Source: Streptosporangiaceae bacterium (lineage in GTDB: Bacteria; Actinomycetota; Actinomycetes; Streptosporangiales; Streptosporangiaceae). Taken from it: 64,000 nt of DNA. The stretch is taken from assembly GCA_025934375.1 (NCBI GenBank), contig JAICYD010000021.1, positions 1 to 64,000 on the forward strand, read 5' to 3'. Under the pieces are notes generated by a model that was not told the origin of the DNA, made no database searches, and saw nothing but the letters and a program-made list of their open reading frames with translations. The number at the start of each line of letters is the position of its first letter. Position 1 is the stretch's first letter. Position numbers and translations under genes: made by a program. Below, in pieces: positions 36,352 to 45,709 of the stretch.

Positions 36352-37290
36352 TCATGCGAAGTCCAGCCCCAGGTCGAGGGCCGGGCTGGAGTGCGTCAGC
36401 GCGCCCACCGCGAGGTAGTCCACGCCGCACGCAGCGACATACCTGGCTGTCGCCAGCCGGAGCCCGCCACTGGCCTCCAGGCGGACGCCCGGGTACCGCC
36501 GCGCTTCCGCCACGGCGGCACGCAGCGCGTCCAGCGACATGTTGTCCAGCAAGATGAACCGCGCGCCGGCCCCGAGAGATTCCCGGACCTCCGCGAGAGT
36601 ATCGCACTCCACCTCAAGCGGAACATCGGGAGCGAAGTCCCGGACGGCCGCGATCGCCTTCGCCACCCCGCCCGCCGCGGCCACGTGGTTGTCCTTGATC
36701 AGGGCGGCGTCGCCCAGTCCCATCCGGTGGTTGACGCCCCCGCCGCACCGGACCGCGTACTTCTCCAGCAGCCGCAACCCCGGCGTGGTCTTGCGGGTAT
36801 CCCGGATCGCCGCCCCGGTGCCCGCCACCGCGTCCGCCCACCGCCGGGTGGCGCTGGCGATGCCGGATAGGTGGGTGAGGAAGTTGAGCAGGGTGCGCTC
36901 GGCCCCGAGCACGGCGGCGGCTGGCCCGCTGACCCGCAGCACCGCGTCCCCCGCCTCGATCCGGTCGCCGTCCGCTCGCAGCAGCTCGACCGTGATCGAC
37001 TCACCCACGCCAGCCGCCGGTCGTGCCTGCTCCGCGGGTCCCCCGCCCGCGACCAGGTCCGCGACGACGAGCGCGACCGGCAGCCCGGCGATGACGCCCG
37101 CCTGCCGCGCCACCACATCCCCGGTCACCCGCGCCCCCGCGGGCGCCGTCGCCGCGCTGGTCACGTCGGGCCCGTACCGGAAGTCTTCCTCCAGCGCGCG
37201 GGCCACGATCGCGGCGGCGTCGCCCAGGTCGAGTCCCGCCGCCCGTAGTGCCTGCGCCGTCGTGGTGCTCATCGTCACGGCTGTCATCAT
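36352..37290 (-). CDS. nadC: Nicotinate-nucleotide diphosphorylase (quinolinate phosphoribosyltransferase)
   Basis: Converts quinolinate and PRPP to nicotinate mononucleotide. About 312 residues from the ATG at 37290 (with GAGGGG upstream); an ATG at 37302 overlapping the nadB stop is also possible, and the frame is open to 37395. Motifs: LNFLTHLSGIASATRRWADA, RDTRKTTPGLRLLEKYAVRCGGGVNHRMGL (with the usual substrate-binding Arg and Lys), and the C-terminal LEASGGLRL. Last gene of the nadA-nadB-nadC unit. Confidence 0.95.
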   Translation of the reverse strand: MMTAVTMSTTTAQALRAAGLDLGDAAAIVARALEEDFRYGPDVTSAATAPAGARVTGDVVARQAGVIAGLPVALVVADLVAGGGPAEQARPAAGVGESITVELLRADGDRIEAGDAVLRVSGPAAAVLGAERTLLNFLTHLSGIASATRRWADAVAGTGAAIRDTRKTTPGLRLLEKYAVRCGGGVNHRMGLGDAALIKDNHVAAAGGVAKAIAAVRDFAPDVPLEVECDTLAEVRESLGAGARFILLDNMSLDALRAAVAEARRYPGVRLEASGGLRLATARYVAACGVDYLAVGALTHSSPALDLGLDFA

Positions 37291-37298
37291 CGTTCCCC

Positions 37299-39020
37299 TC
37301 ATCGCACGGTCACCGCCAGCCCGTCCGGCGTCCACCGCGACAGCGTGTGCCGCACCTGCTCCCAGGTCTGCGGCGCGTCCCGCCGCCGGTGGCACCCCCG
37401 GCTCTCCGTCCGCCGCAGCGCCGCCGCCGCGATCAGCACTGAAACGGCCCGCAGGCTGGCCGCCTCCACCACGTCAAGGCCATTTCCCCCGCCCCCAACT
37501 CCGGGGGCCGGCTCTGCGTTCCCCTGCCCGAGCGCCAGTCCCGCCCCACGGAATACCATCGCCAGCACCGCCGCCTGCGTCGTGCCCCCCGGCAGGCCCG
37601 CCGCGATCCGCAGCAGTTCCACGAGCCCGTCGCGATCGCGCACCACCCCCGCGTACCGCGACATCGCCCCGGCCAACTCGAAGCGGTGCCCGGCAGGCGC
37701 GGTCGTCGGCATCATCACGGGCGCTACCGGGGCTGCGATAGCGCCAACGATGGCACGCTCCGGGGACCGCACCGCCCCCGTGGGTATCGTCTCGCCCGCG
37801 GTGCGGCCCATGATGACCGCCTCGACCAGGGAGTTGGAGGCCAGCCGGTTGGCGCCGTGCACCCCGGTGCTAGCCGCCTCGCCGACCGCGTACAGGCCGG
37901 GGATGCTGGTCCGGCCGTCCAGGCCGGCCGCGATGCCGCCGCAGGAGTAGTGCGCGCCCGGGGCGACCGGGATGTAGTCCGTGACCGGGTCGACGCCCTG
38001 CTCACGGCAGGCCTTGGTGACCGTCGGGAAGCCGTCCTCGAGCACGCCCCGGCCCAGCGCGGTCGCGTCCAGCCACAGGTGCGGTGCCCGCTCGGTCCCG
38101 GCGGAGCGGGCGCCCGTGATCACCTCATGCATCGCGGCGGCCACGATGTCGCGCGGGGCCAGGTCCCCCTGGGGGTGCCGGCCGGCCATCACGGGCCCGC
38201 CGTCCAGGTCGCGCAGCACGGCGCCGGCCCCCCGCAGCGCCTCGGTGATCAGCGGGCGCTGCCCGACCGCCCCGGCGCTCCACAAGACCGTGGGGTGGAA
38301 CTGGACGAACTCCAGGTCGCGCAGCACGGCCCCCGCGCGTGCCGCGAGCACGATCCCGTCCCCAGTCGCGCCGGCCGGGTTGGAGGTGGTCGCGAACGCC
38401 TGCCCGAGCCCGCCCGCCGCGATGACCACGGCCGGGGTGGAGGCCAGCCCCGGGTGCAGCCCACCATCCGGGCCGACGGTGGCAGCCATCAGCCCGGCGA
38501 CCCGGTGCTCCCGAGGGCCGGCTTTCACGCTGGTGCCCCCGCCGCATGTCACCAGGTCGAGCGCGACAGTGTGATCAAGGATCTCCACCGGGCTGGCCAG
38601 CAGCGCGGCCACCAGCGCCCGGTGCACCTCGGCCCCGCTGGCGTCATCGCCGGAGTGCACGATCCGTCGCTGGCCATGCCCGCCCTCCAGGCGCAGGTCC
38701 CGTCGCTCCAGCCGGGCCCCGGCCGCGACTAGCCACTCGATCGCGGCGGGCGACCCGGCCGCGAGGGCGGCCACGGTCTCGCCATCGCACAGCCCCGCCC
38801 CGGCGACCTCGGTGTCCCGCGCGTGCGCCTGCGGGCTGTCGCCCGGCCCGATCGCCGCCGCCAGGCCGCCCTGGGCGAGCGGCGACGCGCCGCCGGTTAG
38901 GTCCTTGGTGATCATCAGGACGCGCAGCCCGCGGCCCGCCGCGGTCAGCGCCGCGGCGATGCCGGCGGTCCCGGAGCCGACCACCACGACGTCGGCCTCC
39001 CGCCGCCAGCCCGCAGTCAC
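37299..39020 (-). CDS. nadB: L-aspartate oxidase
   Basis: A 573-residue FAD enzyme oxidising aspartate to iminoaspartate, the NadA substrate. The dinucleotide motif VVVGSGTAGIAAALTAAGRG is at residues 12-31, the GGASPLAQGGLAAA loop follows, and the active-site region with ARDIVAAAMHEV and APGAHYSCGGI is present. The C-terminal succinate dehydrogenase-like helical domain is complete. Its stop overlaps or abuts nadC. Confidence 0.96.
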   Translation of the reverse strand: MTAGWRREADVVVVGSGTAGIAAALTAAGRGLRVLMITKDLTGGASPLAQGGLAAAIGPGDSPQAHARDTEVAGAGLCDGETVAALAAGSPAAIEWLVAAGARLERRDLRLEGGHGQRRIVHSGDDASGAEVHRALVAALLASPVEILDHTVALDLVTCGGGTSVKAGPREHRVAGLMAATVGPDGGLHPGLASTPAVVIAAGGLGQAFATTSNPAGATGDGIVLAARAGAVLRDLEFVQFHPTVLWSAGAVGQRPLITEALRGAGAVLRDLDGGPVMAGRHPQGDLAPRDIVAAAMHEVITGARSAGTERAPHLWLDATALGRGVLEDGFPTVTKACREQGVDPVTDYIPVAPGAHYSCGGIAAGLDGRTSIPGLYAVGEAASTGVHGANRLASNSLVEAVIMGRTAGETIPTGAVRSPERAIVGAIAAPVAPVMMPTTAPAGHRFELAGAMSRYAGVVRDRDGLVELLRIAAGLPGGTTQAAVLAMVFRGAGLALGQGNAEPAPGVGGGGNGLDVVEAASLRAVSVLIAAAALRRTESRGCHRRRDAPQTWEQVRHTLSRWTPDGLAVTVR

Positions 39021-39105
39021 GCCGTGCCCCCGGCACCGTGCCTTCGGACGCTGTGCCCCCTGGCACTGTGCATCCCAGCACTGGCCATCCCGCTCACGCG
39101 GTGCC

Positions 39106-40065
39106 TCACGCCGACGCCCCCACGGTGATCATGGCCTCGACGGCGCGGCGGGCGCGGCTGGCCACCTCGGGGGCGACGTGGACCTCGGACTGCCCGTCGC
39201 GCAGGCAGCGCTCCAGCGCCTCGGGTGTGATCATCTTCATGTAGTGGCAGGTCGCCCGGGGATTGGCCGGCTCCCAGCGGACATCCGGCCGCGCCTTGCG
39301 GAGCTGGTGCAGCATGCCGGTCTCGGTCGCGACGAGGACCGACTTGGCCGTGGTCGTCCGCGCCGCGGTCAGCATGCCACCAGTAGAGAGGACGTGGGTG
39401 CGTTGGGAGGGGAAGTCCTCGGTTCCTGCTTGCCACAGCGCTGCGGTGCTGCATCCGCACTCGGGGTGGACGTAGAGCTGGGCGGCGGGGTCGGCCGCGA
39501 CCTTGCGGCGCAGGTCCTGCGGTGAGATTCCGGCGTGCACGTGGCACTCGCCCATCCAGACATGCAGGTTGTCGCGGCCGGTGACCCGGCGGACGTGCGC
39601 GCCGAGGAACTGGTCGGGCAGGAACAAGACCTCCCGGCCGGCCGGGATGGCGGCGACGATGTCAGCGGCGTTGGCTGAGGTGCAGCAGATGTCAGACTCG
39701 GCCTTGACATCGGCGCTGGTGTTCACGTAGGCGACGACCACCGCCCCCGGGTGCTCGCGCTTCCACCCCCGCAGCTGCTCGGCCGTGATGCTGTCGGCCA
39801 GCGAGCATCCTGCGTTGGCATCGGGGATGAGCACGGTGCGTTGCGGGGAGAGGATCTTCGCCGTCTCCGCCATGAAGTACACGCCCGCCAAGACGATGGT
39901 CCGCGCCGTGCTGGTCGCGGCCAGCCGGGCCAGCGCGAGCGAGTCGCCGACGTGGTCGGCCACGTCCTGGATCTCGGGACGCTGGTAGTTGTGGGCGAGG
40001 ATCACGGCGTCACGCTCGGCGGCGAGCTGGCGAACGCGGGTTTCCCAGTCGTTCTGTGAACTCAT
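39106..40065 (-). CDS. nadA: Quinolinate synthase
   Basis: A 319-residue [4Fe-4S] enzyme condensing iminoaspartate with dihydroxyacetone phosphate. The three cluster cysteines lie in [21 protein letters not shown] and [32 protein letters not shown] is the typical N-terminus. First gene of the NAD-synthesis operon. Its start lies 16 bases from a perfect dyad shared with the divergent NrtR-like gene. Confidence 0.96.
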   Translation of the reverse strand: MSSQNDWETRVRQLAAERDAVILAHNYQRPEIQDVADHVGDSLALARLAATSTARTIVLAGVYFMAETAKILSPQRTVLIPDANAGCSLADSITAEQLRGWKREHPGAVVVAYVNTSADVKAESDICCTSANAADIVAAIPAGREVLFLPDQFLGAHVRRVTGRDNLHVWMGECHVHAGISPQDLRRKVAADPAAQLYVHPECGCSTAALWQAGTEDFPSQRTHVLSTGGMLTAARTTTAKSVLVATETGMLHQLRKARPDVRWEPANPRATCHYMKMITPEALERCLRDGQSEVHVAPEVASRARRAVEAMITVGASA

Positions 40066-40080
40066 AGTTAACGACTCTAG

Positions 40081-40103
40081 GTTGAAAACTGCGGGTTTTC
40101 AAC
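40081..40103. promoter_or_regulatory. Probable NrtR operator between nadA and nrtR
   Basis: GTTGAAAAC (40081-40089) and GTTTTCAAC (40095-40103) are perfect inverted arms around 5 bases, with weaker outer symmetry (AGTTAAC at 40066 and GATAACT near 40111). The position between the divergent nadA and nrtR starts fits an autoregulated repressor site. Confidence 0.75.
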
Positions 40104-40133
40104 TGTTGGTAGATAACTACTTCCCGCTACGAT

Positions 40134-40817
40134 GTGGGCGTGACGGGCGACCGCTTTCGCCATGAGGCGCTCGGGGTGGTATTTCAGGTTCGCGAGGACC
40201 GGCTGTCGGTGTTGCTCTGGCAGCGGGCGCTCTCGCCGTTCGCGGGCGCCTGGGCGCTGCCCGGCGGACAGCTGCTGGCCGCCGAGCGACTGGGGACGTC
40301 GGCCAGCCGGCACCTGGCCGCGAAGGTGGACATCCCGGAGATCGCGCACCTGGAGCAGCTGGAGACGCGCAGCGACCCTGTTCGCGATCCCCGCGAGCGG
40401 GTGCTCGCCACCGCGTACCTGGCGCTGGTCACGGTGGGCGCGCAGCCCCGGCTGCCCGCCGACACCGCGTGGCACCCGGTAGACGCGCTGCCCGCGTGCG
40501 CCTTCGACCACCAGTCGATCATCGGGTCGGCCCGCGAGCGGCTGCGCGCGAAGCTGTCCTACACGAACATCGGGTTCGCCCTCGCCCCCGAGACGTTCAC
40601 CATCGCGCAGCTGCGCGACCTGTACGCCGCCGCGCTGGGGCATGAGGTCTCGGCGACGAACCTGCAGCGCATCTTGACCCGCCGCGAGGTGATCGAGCCG
40701 ACGTCAGGGCAGTCGCGGCCGACGTCGGCCGGCGGCCGCCCGGCGGCGCTCTACCGGTTCGTCTCGCGTTCCCTGGTGGTGACGAACCCGTTCGCCGCCT
40801 TCCGCCCCCGCGACTAA
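40134..40817 (+). CDS. nrtR: NrtR-type Nudix transcriptional regulator of NAD biosynthesis
   Basis: A 227-residue protein with a Nudix-fold ligand domain (residues 8-135: GVVFQVREDRLSVLLWQRAL, WALPGGQLLAAERLGTSA). The catalytic Nudix glutamates are largely replaced, as in sensor members. A C-terminal winged helix follows (FTIAQLRDLYAAALGHEVSA, TNLQRILTRREVIEPT). NrtR proteins sense ADP-ribose or related NAD metabolites and repress NAD genes. The divergent nadABC operon and the dyad support the assignment. GTG start at 40134 or 40140. Confidence 0.88.
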   Translation: MGVTGDRFRHEALGVVFQVREDRLSVLLWQRALSPFAGAWALPGGQLLAAERLGTSASRHLAAKVDIPEIAHLEQLETRSDPVRDPRERVLATAYLALVTVGAQPRLPADTAWHPVDALPACAFDHQSIIGSARERLRAKLSYTNIGFALAPETFTIAQLRDLYAAALGHEVSATNLQRILTRREVIEPTSGQSRPTSAGGRPAALYRFVSRSLVVTNPFAAFRPRD

Positions 40818-40818
40818 C

Positions 40819-40860
40819 GGCGCAGGCCCCGGCGGGGAGCCCCCGGGCCGGGCCTGCGCC
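40819..40860. terminator. Bidirectional terminator after nrtR
   Basis: GGCGCAGGCCC (40819-40829) and GGGCCTGCGCC (40850-40860) pair perfectly over 11 bp, with an inner GC-rich extension. It lies directly after the nrtR stop and before the end of the convergent 74-residue gene. Confidence 0.75.
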
Positions 40861-40877
40861 GCCAACGCGGGCCTGGC

Positions 40878-41102
40878 TCAGCCCTCGTGCGCGCCCAGCG
40901 CGACCAGGGCGCTGGCCAGCTTGAAGTACTTGTTGGTGCCCAGGTCACGCACGGTCTTGATGTTGAACGCGGCCGCGAGGTGCTCGGCGTCCCCGTCGCT
41001 CACCCCGGCCAGGGCCGCGACCGGCGCGTCCAGCAGCTCGCTCAGGCTCTTGCTCTCGTATGCCTTGTCCAGGGCCTTGTCCAGCCCAACGGCAACCGCC
41101 AT
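40878..41102 (-). CDS. Conserved small helix-hairpin-helix-like protein
   Basis: 74 residues from the ATG at 41102, with GGGAGG upstream. The sequence (DKALDKAYESKSLSELLDAP, then ALAGVSDGDAEHLAAAFNIK and TVRDLGTNKYFKLASALVAL) looks like paired short helices of the HhH/SAM-like kind found in helix-rich DNA-binding or scaffold proteins. The frame is open upstream to 41462 without credible coding. Function unknown. Confidence 0.75.
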   Translation of the reverse strand: MAVAVGLDKALDKAYESKSLSELLDAPVAALAGVSDGDAEHLAAAFNIKTVRDLGTNKYFKLASALVALGAHEG

Positions 41103-41267
41103 GTGCCATCCTCCCGTGTGCTGGCCGGCTCCGTGGAAGCCGGCGGCTTGTAGTCCCTCGGTCCCACCGTAGGCGGGCGCCGTCCGCCCTGTCAGGGCCT
41201 TCCTGGGGTTAGTGCGTACCCCCCGGAATCGTTGGCACTCCCCTGGCCAGGGGTTCATACTGTGTGA

Positions 41268-41732
41268 GTGCTTGTTCGGATCCGTGGCTGGTTCGACGGA
41301 GCTGGGTGGTTCCTGGGCGGGGCGATCCTGTGCTTCGTCTTCGCCCTGCTCGCCCTGCTCCTTGAGCTGCAAGCCCCGGAAAGCGTGCTGTGGAACGGGA
41401 CGCCGGTCGCCGGCACCGAGCGCGGCGGGATCGTGTTCTTCCAGTGGGCCGGCCAGCAGCATCAGTTCAGCGCGCCGGGCTATGGGTCGGCCAGGAAGGT
41501 CATCGTGTACTTCGACCCTGGCAACCCCGACAACGCGATGCTCGACAACAACGCCGACCGATTGGGGCCCGCGCTCTTCATCGGGCTGCCCGCGCTGGCC
41601 TGCGTGACCCTGCTGGCCATCGGTGGCACCCAGGGCTGGCGCTGGAAGCGCCGCAACGCCAAGCGCGGGGAGCAGGAATGGTGGCTGTCCCGGGTGCCTC
41701 CGGACTCCAAGGCTCCCGACTCCAAGGCCTAA
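41268..41732 (+). CDS. DUF3592-like two-helix membrane protein
   Basis: 154 residues. One hydrophobic helix at residues about 13-34 and another at about 103-122 flank an extracytoplasmic beta-rich loop (GTERGGIVFFQWAGQQHQFS, VIVYFDPGNPDNAMLDNN). The DPGNP-type motif is typical of DUF3592. The tail repeats DSKAPDSKA. GTG start. The upstream region has a palindrome CCCCTGGCCAGGGG (41240-41253) downstream of a TTGGCA box, so the gene may be regulated. Function unknown. Confidence 0.65.
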   Translation: MLVRIRGWFDGAGWFLGGAILCFVFALLALLLELQAPESVLWNGTPVAGTERGGIVFFQWAGQQHQFSAPGYGSARKVIVYFDPGNPDNAMLDNNADRLGPALFIGLPALACVTLLAIGGTQGWRWKRRNAKRGEQEWWLSRVPPDSKAPDSKA

Positions 41733-41765
41733 CCCGCAATCGCTGTCCGGGTTGTCGCTTCTTCA

Positions 41766-41779
41766 TGTGAGCGCTCACA
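41766..41779. promoter_or_regulatory. Perfect LacI-type palindrome upstream of the ABC transporter
   Basis: TGTGAGCGCTCACA is a perfect 14-base palindrome with the CG-centred symmetry of LacI/GalR-family operators. It lies 366 bases before the ABC substrate-binding gene. The rest of 41733-42145 has no gene. It contains scattered GTTAAC words (near 41925 and 42010) that may mark promoter or operator half-sites. Confidence 0.6.
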
Positions 41780-42145
41780 TCAGCGGGGGTAATGGTACGC
41801 GGGCGGGCACCGGCGGCGCCGGCCGCTAAAGCCCGGCCAGCGCTTACCGACAGTGACCGCCCGCGGCCGGGCCGGCGCAGTCCTGCAGCACAACTACGGG
41901 ACCACCACCCAGGTTCGTTACCAAGACGTTAACAGTAGGTTCGCCGCTGAGGCCCGGGTCCGTTGACGGATAGGGACTGGTTGGTCTAACTTGCGCGAAA
42001 GAGGCTGTTGTTAACGTTCATATGGACTGGTAGGCGATAACCCGACCGATGGGCACCTCGCCTGGTAACGGGCGCACGGGCCCGCCACACGGCCACGCCT
42101 GGTGATGGCGCGCCGCTGGCTAACGACAGATAACCGGAGGTCCGC

Positions 42146-43303
42146 ATGGGCAAGGTTCATCCGAAGGTCGACGAGGCCATAGAGACCCTCAACATGGGGG
42201 ATAGTCCCACCCGGCGGCGCCTGCTCCAGGGCACCGGGCTAGTCAGCGCGGCCGGTGCCGCGTCGGCGCTGCTGGCCGCGTGCAGCTCCTCGAGCAGCAC
42301 GGCGGCGGCAGCGGGCGGCGGCGGCAAGAACCCCTTCCCGGCGGTGCCCAACCAGAAGTACTACTTCGTGAACCACGTCACCACGAACCAGTTCTTCACC
42401 CCCACCCAGTACGGGCTCGCCGACGCGGCGGCGCTGCTCGGGATCCCCAAGCCGGTGTGGAGCGGCTCCACCGACTCGGCCGTCAACGAGATGATCAGCG
42501 CCATCAACACCGGCGTCTCCGCGAAGGCGGCCGGGATCGCCTACTGCGGCATCGACCCGCACGCGTTCACCACTCCGGTGCAGAACGCGATGAACGCCGG
42601 CATCCCGGTGATCAGCTACAACGCCGACGGCATCTACACCAACGGGGTCCCGGAGATCGGCAGCAACCGGCTGGCCTACGTGGGGCAGGCGCTTTACATT
42701 TCCGGGCAGGTCATGGGCAGCCAGATCAAGACGCTGGTGCCCGGCGGCGGGGAAATCGTGATCTTCATCGCGACCCCGGGTACCGGGAACATCCAGCCCC
42801 GCTTCGACGGCGCCAAGTCGGTCCTCGGCAGCAGCTACCAGGTGTCGGAGATCGCGACCGGCACGGTCGACTCCGCCGAGCTGTCGGCGGAGAAGGCGTT
42901 CCTGCTCGGGCACAAGTCCATCAAGGGCGCGTTCGCCGTGGACTCCGGGTCCACCGCGAACCTCTCCGCGGCCCTCAAGGGGGCCGGCCTGACGATCCCG
43001 GCCGGCGGCTTCGACACCGACCCGCGGACGCTATCGGCCCTGAGCGACGGCTCGCTGAAGTTCTCCATCTTCCAGGACCCGTACCTGCAGGGCTTCCTGC
43101 CCACCCTCTACCTCTACCTGTACAACCTGTCCGGCGGGCAGCTGGCGCCGCCGAACACCGACACCGGCCTTACGGTGCTGACCCCCGGCAATGTCGGCCA
43201 GTTCACGAAGAACAGCCGTTACCAGGGCGGATCCTCGGCCCAGGCGTACCTGCCGCGGCCGTCGGGCGCTATCAACAACCCGATGGCGACGACGAGCACG
43301 TGA
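42146..43303 (+). CDS. Sugar ABC transporter substrate-binding lipoprotein
   Basis: 385 residues. A Tat-like n-region (SPTRRRLLQGTG) leads to a lipobox LLAAC near residue 48, giving a membrane-anchored lipoprotein. The mature part is a periplasmic-binding-protein type 1 fold of the ribose/LacI class (VNHVTTNQFFTPTQYGLADA, AGIPVISYNADGIYTNGVPE, SIKGAFAVDSGSTANLSAAL). It is first in an operon with permease and ATPase. The ligand, probably a sugar or polyol, is not identifiable. Confidence 0.92.
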   Translation: MGKVHPKVDEAIETLNMGDSPTRRRLLQGTGLVSAAGAASALLAACSSSSSTAAAAGGGGKNPFPAVPNQKYYFVNHVTTNQFFTPTQYGLADAAALLGIPKPVWSGSTDSAVNEMISAINTGVSAKAAGIAYCGIDPHAFTTPVQNAMNAGIPVISYNADGIYTNGVPEIGSNRLAYVGQALYISGQVMGSQIKTLVPGGGEIVIFIATPGTGNIQPRFDGAKSVLGSSYQVSEIATGTVDSAELSAEKAFLLGHKSIKGAFAVDSGSTANLSAALKGAGLTIPAGGFDTDPRTLSALSDGSLKFSIFQDPYLQGFLPTLYLYLYNLSGGQLAPPNTDTGLTVLTPGNVGQFTKNSRYQGGSSAQAYLPRPSGAINNPMATTST

Positions 43304-43457
43304 CGTCCTGTTCGCGCCGGGCGGGGCAGTTCCCGGATCGGGGCCGCCCCGCCCGGAGCGAACCCGCGCGTTGAGCTGGGTTCACCGGCGGTGTTTTCCC
43401 GGGCCCGGACCAGCGGGAACCGGCAAGCGGCCGACGAGGAAGCGGAGATGAGGCCGA

Positions 43458-44501
43458 GTGAGTGACACGGCGGAGCGAAGCATAGGCAAGGCCGGCGCCC
43501 CTCAGCGGGGCCCAACGGGTACCGGCGACGCGCTGCTGCGAGTCCTGCGCGCGCTCGGGCGGCAGCGCGAGGCAACGGTGTTCATCATCGCGGTGGCGCT
43601 GTTCCTCTACTTCCTGATCAAAGGCGGCTCGTCCTTCACCTCGAAGCCGAACCAGGTCACGCTGTGGTCGGACCAGGTGGCTCCCTACGCCATCATCGCG
43701 CTGGGCGAGGTCTTCCTGCTGATCTGCGGCGAGATCGACCTGTCGGTCGGCTTCGTGGTCGGGTTCGCCCCCTACCTCATGCACTACCTGATCGACTTCT
43801 GGGGCTTCCCGGGCCTGCTCGGGATCTTCTTCGCGCTGCTCGTCGGGCTGGTGGTCGGCGCGGTCAACGGCTTCTTCACGGTGACGGTCCGGGTGCCCTC
43901 ATTCATCACCACCCTGGGCACCGGGTTCATCTTGCTGGGGCTGATCAACACGACCTCCCACGACCAGCCCGCGCCCATCCCCGCCAGCGTGCTCGGCATC
44001 GGCAAGTGGATCAACAACTACGCGTTCGCGCCGATCATCTGGGCGGTCGTGCTCACCGTGCTGTTCCACATCGTGCTGACCAGGACCCGCTGGGGCCTGC
44101 ACACGGTCTCCGTCGGCGGCAACCTGCTCGGGGCGCGGGAGGCCGGCATCCACGTGAACCGGATCAAGTACGGCAACTTCATGATCACCGGCCTGCTCGG
44201 CTCGCTGGTCGGCCTGCAGCAGACGTACTACACCAATAACATCACCCCAACGGCAGGCTCCTACCAGTGGATGTTCTACGCCGTCACCGCGGCGGTGATC
44301 GGCGGCACGGCGATGCTGGGTGGCACCGGAACGGTCATCGGCGCCTTCTTCGGCGCGGTGGTGCTGGGCATCCTCCTGGACGGGTTCCCGCTCATCGGCG
44401 TGAGCGCCGATCCGCTGAACATCATCTTCGGCGGGGCAATCCTGGTCTCCATGGTGGCCAACGTCCAGCTCACGAGGCTGCGGGAAAGGGGACAGAGCTG
44501 A
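43458..44501 (+). CDS. Sugar ABC transporter permease (RbsC-like)
   Basis: A 347-residue multi-pass permease. The conserved inner motif EIDLSVGFVVGFAPYL follows the helical AIIALGEVFLLICG. The EAA-like cytoplasmic loop GVHVNRIKYGNFMITG-type (AGIHVNRIKYGNFMITGLLG) and the late TAAVIGGTAMLGGTGTVIGA stretch fit RbsC/BPD_transp_2. GTG start. Its stop is 1 base from the ATPase start. Confidence 0.93.
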   Translation: MSDTAERSIGKAGAPQRGPTGTGDALLRVLRALGRQREATVFIIAVALFLYFLIKGGSSFTSKPNQVTLWSDQVAPYAIIALGEVFLLICGEIDLSVGFVVGFAPYLMHYLIDFWGFPGLLGIFFALLVGLVVGAVNGFFTVTVRVPSFITTLGTGFILLGLINTTSHDQPAPIPASVLGIGKWINNYAFAPIIWAVVLTVLFHIVLTRTRWGLHTVSVGGNLLGAREAGIHVNRIKYGNFMITGLLGSLVGLQQTYYTNNITPTAGSYQWMFYAVTAAVIGGTAMLGGTGTVIGAFFGAVVLGILLDGFPLIGVSADPLNIIFGGAILVSMVANVQLTRLRERGQS

Positions 44502-44502
44502 C

Positions 44503-45309
44503 ATGACGGCGACGGCACCGGGCGGCCAGGCGGCACCCGTGAACCCGGGCGGAGAGGTCCTGCGCTGCGAGCACATCTCTAAGAGCTACGGCGTGGTGAC
44601 CGCTTTGACCGACGTGAACCTGCGCCTGGCGCGCGGGGAAGTGCTCGGTCTCATCGGCGACAACGGCGCCGGCAAGTCCACCCTGCTCAAGATCTTGTGC
44701 GGGTTCCAGCCGCCCACCTCCGGACGGATCATCCTGGAGGGCAAGCCGGTCGTGCTGAAGTCGGTCGACCAAGCCCGGTCGCTCGGCATCGATGCCGTCT
44801 ACCAGGACCTGGCCCTGGTCAACCAGCTCACCGTGTTCCAGAACATGTTCCTCAACCGGGAGAAGGTCCGCTGGCCCCTGGTGCGCAACCAGGCCATGCG
44901 CAAGGAGGCCCGGGAGCATCTGGACGAGATGGGCGTGCACATCCCGTCGGTGAACGTGCCGGTAGCGCAGCTGTCCGGCGGGCAGCGCCAGGCGGTCGCG
45001 GTGGCCCGCTCGGTCTTCTCAGACCCGAAGATCTTGCTCCTGGACGAGCCGCTGGCCGCGATGGGCGTCAAGGAGGGCGCGATCATCCTGGACCTGATCA
45101 CGCGGCTCAAGCGCGAGGGCAACGTCTCGATCATCATCATCGCGCACAACTACGCGCACGTCCTGGAGGTGTGCGACCGGATCAACCTGATCCAGGGTGG
45201 CCAGATCACGCTGGACAAGCGGACCGACGAGACGTCGGCCGAAGAGCTCACCGACCTGGTAGTGGCCGAGTACCGCAGGGCGCTGGAGGAGCGCCAGCGC
45301 TCAGCCTGA
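44503..45309 (+). CDS. Sugar ABC transporter ATP-binding protein
   Basis: 268 residues, one nucleotide-binding domain: Walker A GDNGAGKST, Q-loop region VYQDLALVNQLTV, signature LSGGQRQAVAV, Walker B ILLLDEPLAAMG. Two copies would energise the permease. A second fused domain, as in RbsA, is absent, so the protein must act as a homodimer. Immediately downstream of the permease. Confidence 0.94.
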   Translation: MTATAPGGQAAPVNPGGEVLRCEHISKSYGVVTALTDVNLRLARGEVLGLIGDNGAGKSTLLKILCGFQPPTSGRIILEGKPVVLKSVDQARSLGIDAVYQDLALVNQLTVFQNMFLNREKVRWPLVRNQAMRKEAREHLDEMGVHIPSVNVPVAQLSGGQRQAVAVARSVFSDPKILLLDEPLAAMGVKEGAIILDLITRLKREGNVSIIIIAHNYAHVLEVCDRINLIQGGQITLDKRTDETSAEELTDLVVAEYRRALEERQRSA

Positions 45310-45466
45310 GGCTCGCTCTCCCGCACCACCCCGCCCGGCCCGGCCGCGAGCGCATCGCGGGCGTTACCGGACAAACATGCTGCTCACCTTGCGCATAGGA
45401 CGGCTGTGAGCGGGCAGGCTGCAATTGCAGGGCGCCTGCCCGCCGAGCAGACGAGAGGACCGCAGG

Positions 45467-45649
45467 ATGAGCTACACCCCCAAGCACGCGAAGCCATCTT
45501 CCCTCAAGGACGCCACGATGAGCAGCCACCACGGGGCGTTCGGGATCACCGATGCCGCCTCCGGCCGCCACGCCCGCACCAATGGCAAGGCCCGGCGCGA
45601 CACGGACTCCGACAGCGCGGCGGGCCGCCGGTCAGCGCTGCGGGCATAG
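45467..45649 (+). CDS. Possible small protein (60 residues)
   Basis: The ATG at 45467 (with GAGG and CAGG upstream) opens a 60-residue frame, MSYTPKHAKPSSLKDATMSS then HHGAFGITDAASGRHARTNG, with a basic, Ser/Arg-rich tail. It is soluble and likely disordered. I do not recognise the family. The frame choice is supported by low-GC third positions only weakly. Confidence 0.4.
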   Translation: MSYTPKHAKPSSLKDATMSSHHGAFGITDAASGRHARTNGKARRDTDSDSAAGRRSALRA

Positions 45650-45709
45650 TCCGCCCGGTGAATGCTGGCCAGCACTATTAGCGTGAACCTATTACCACTC
45701 CGGGCATTG

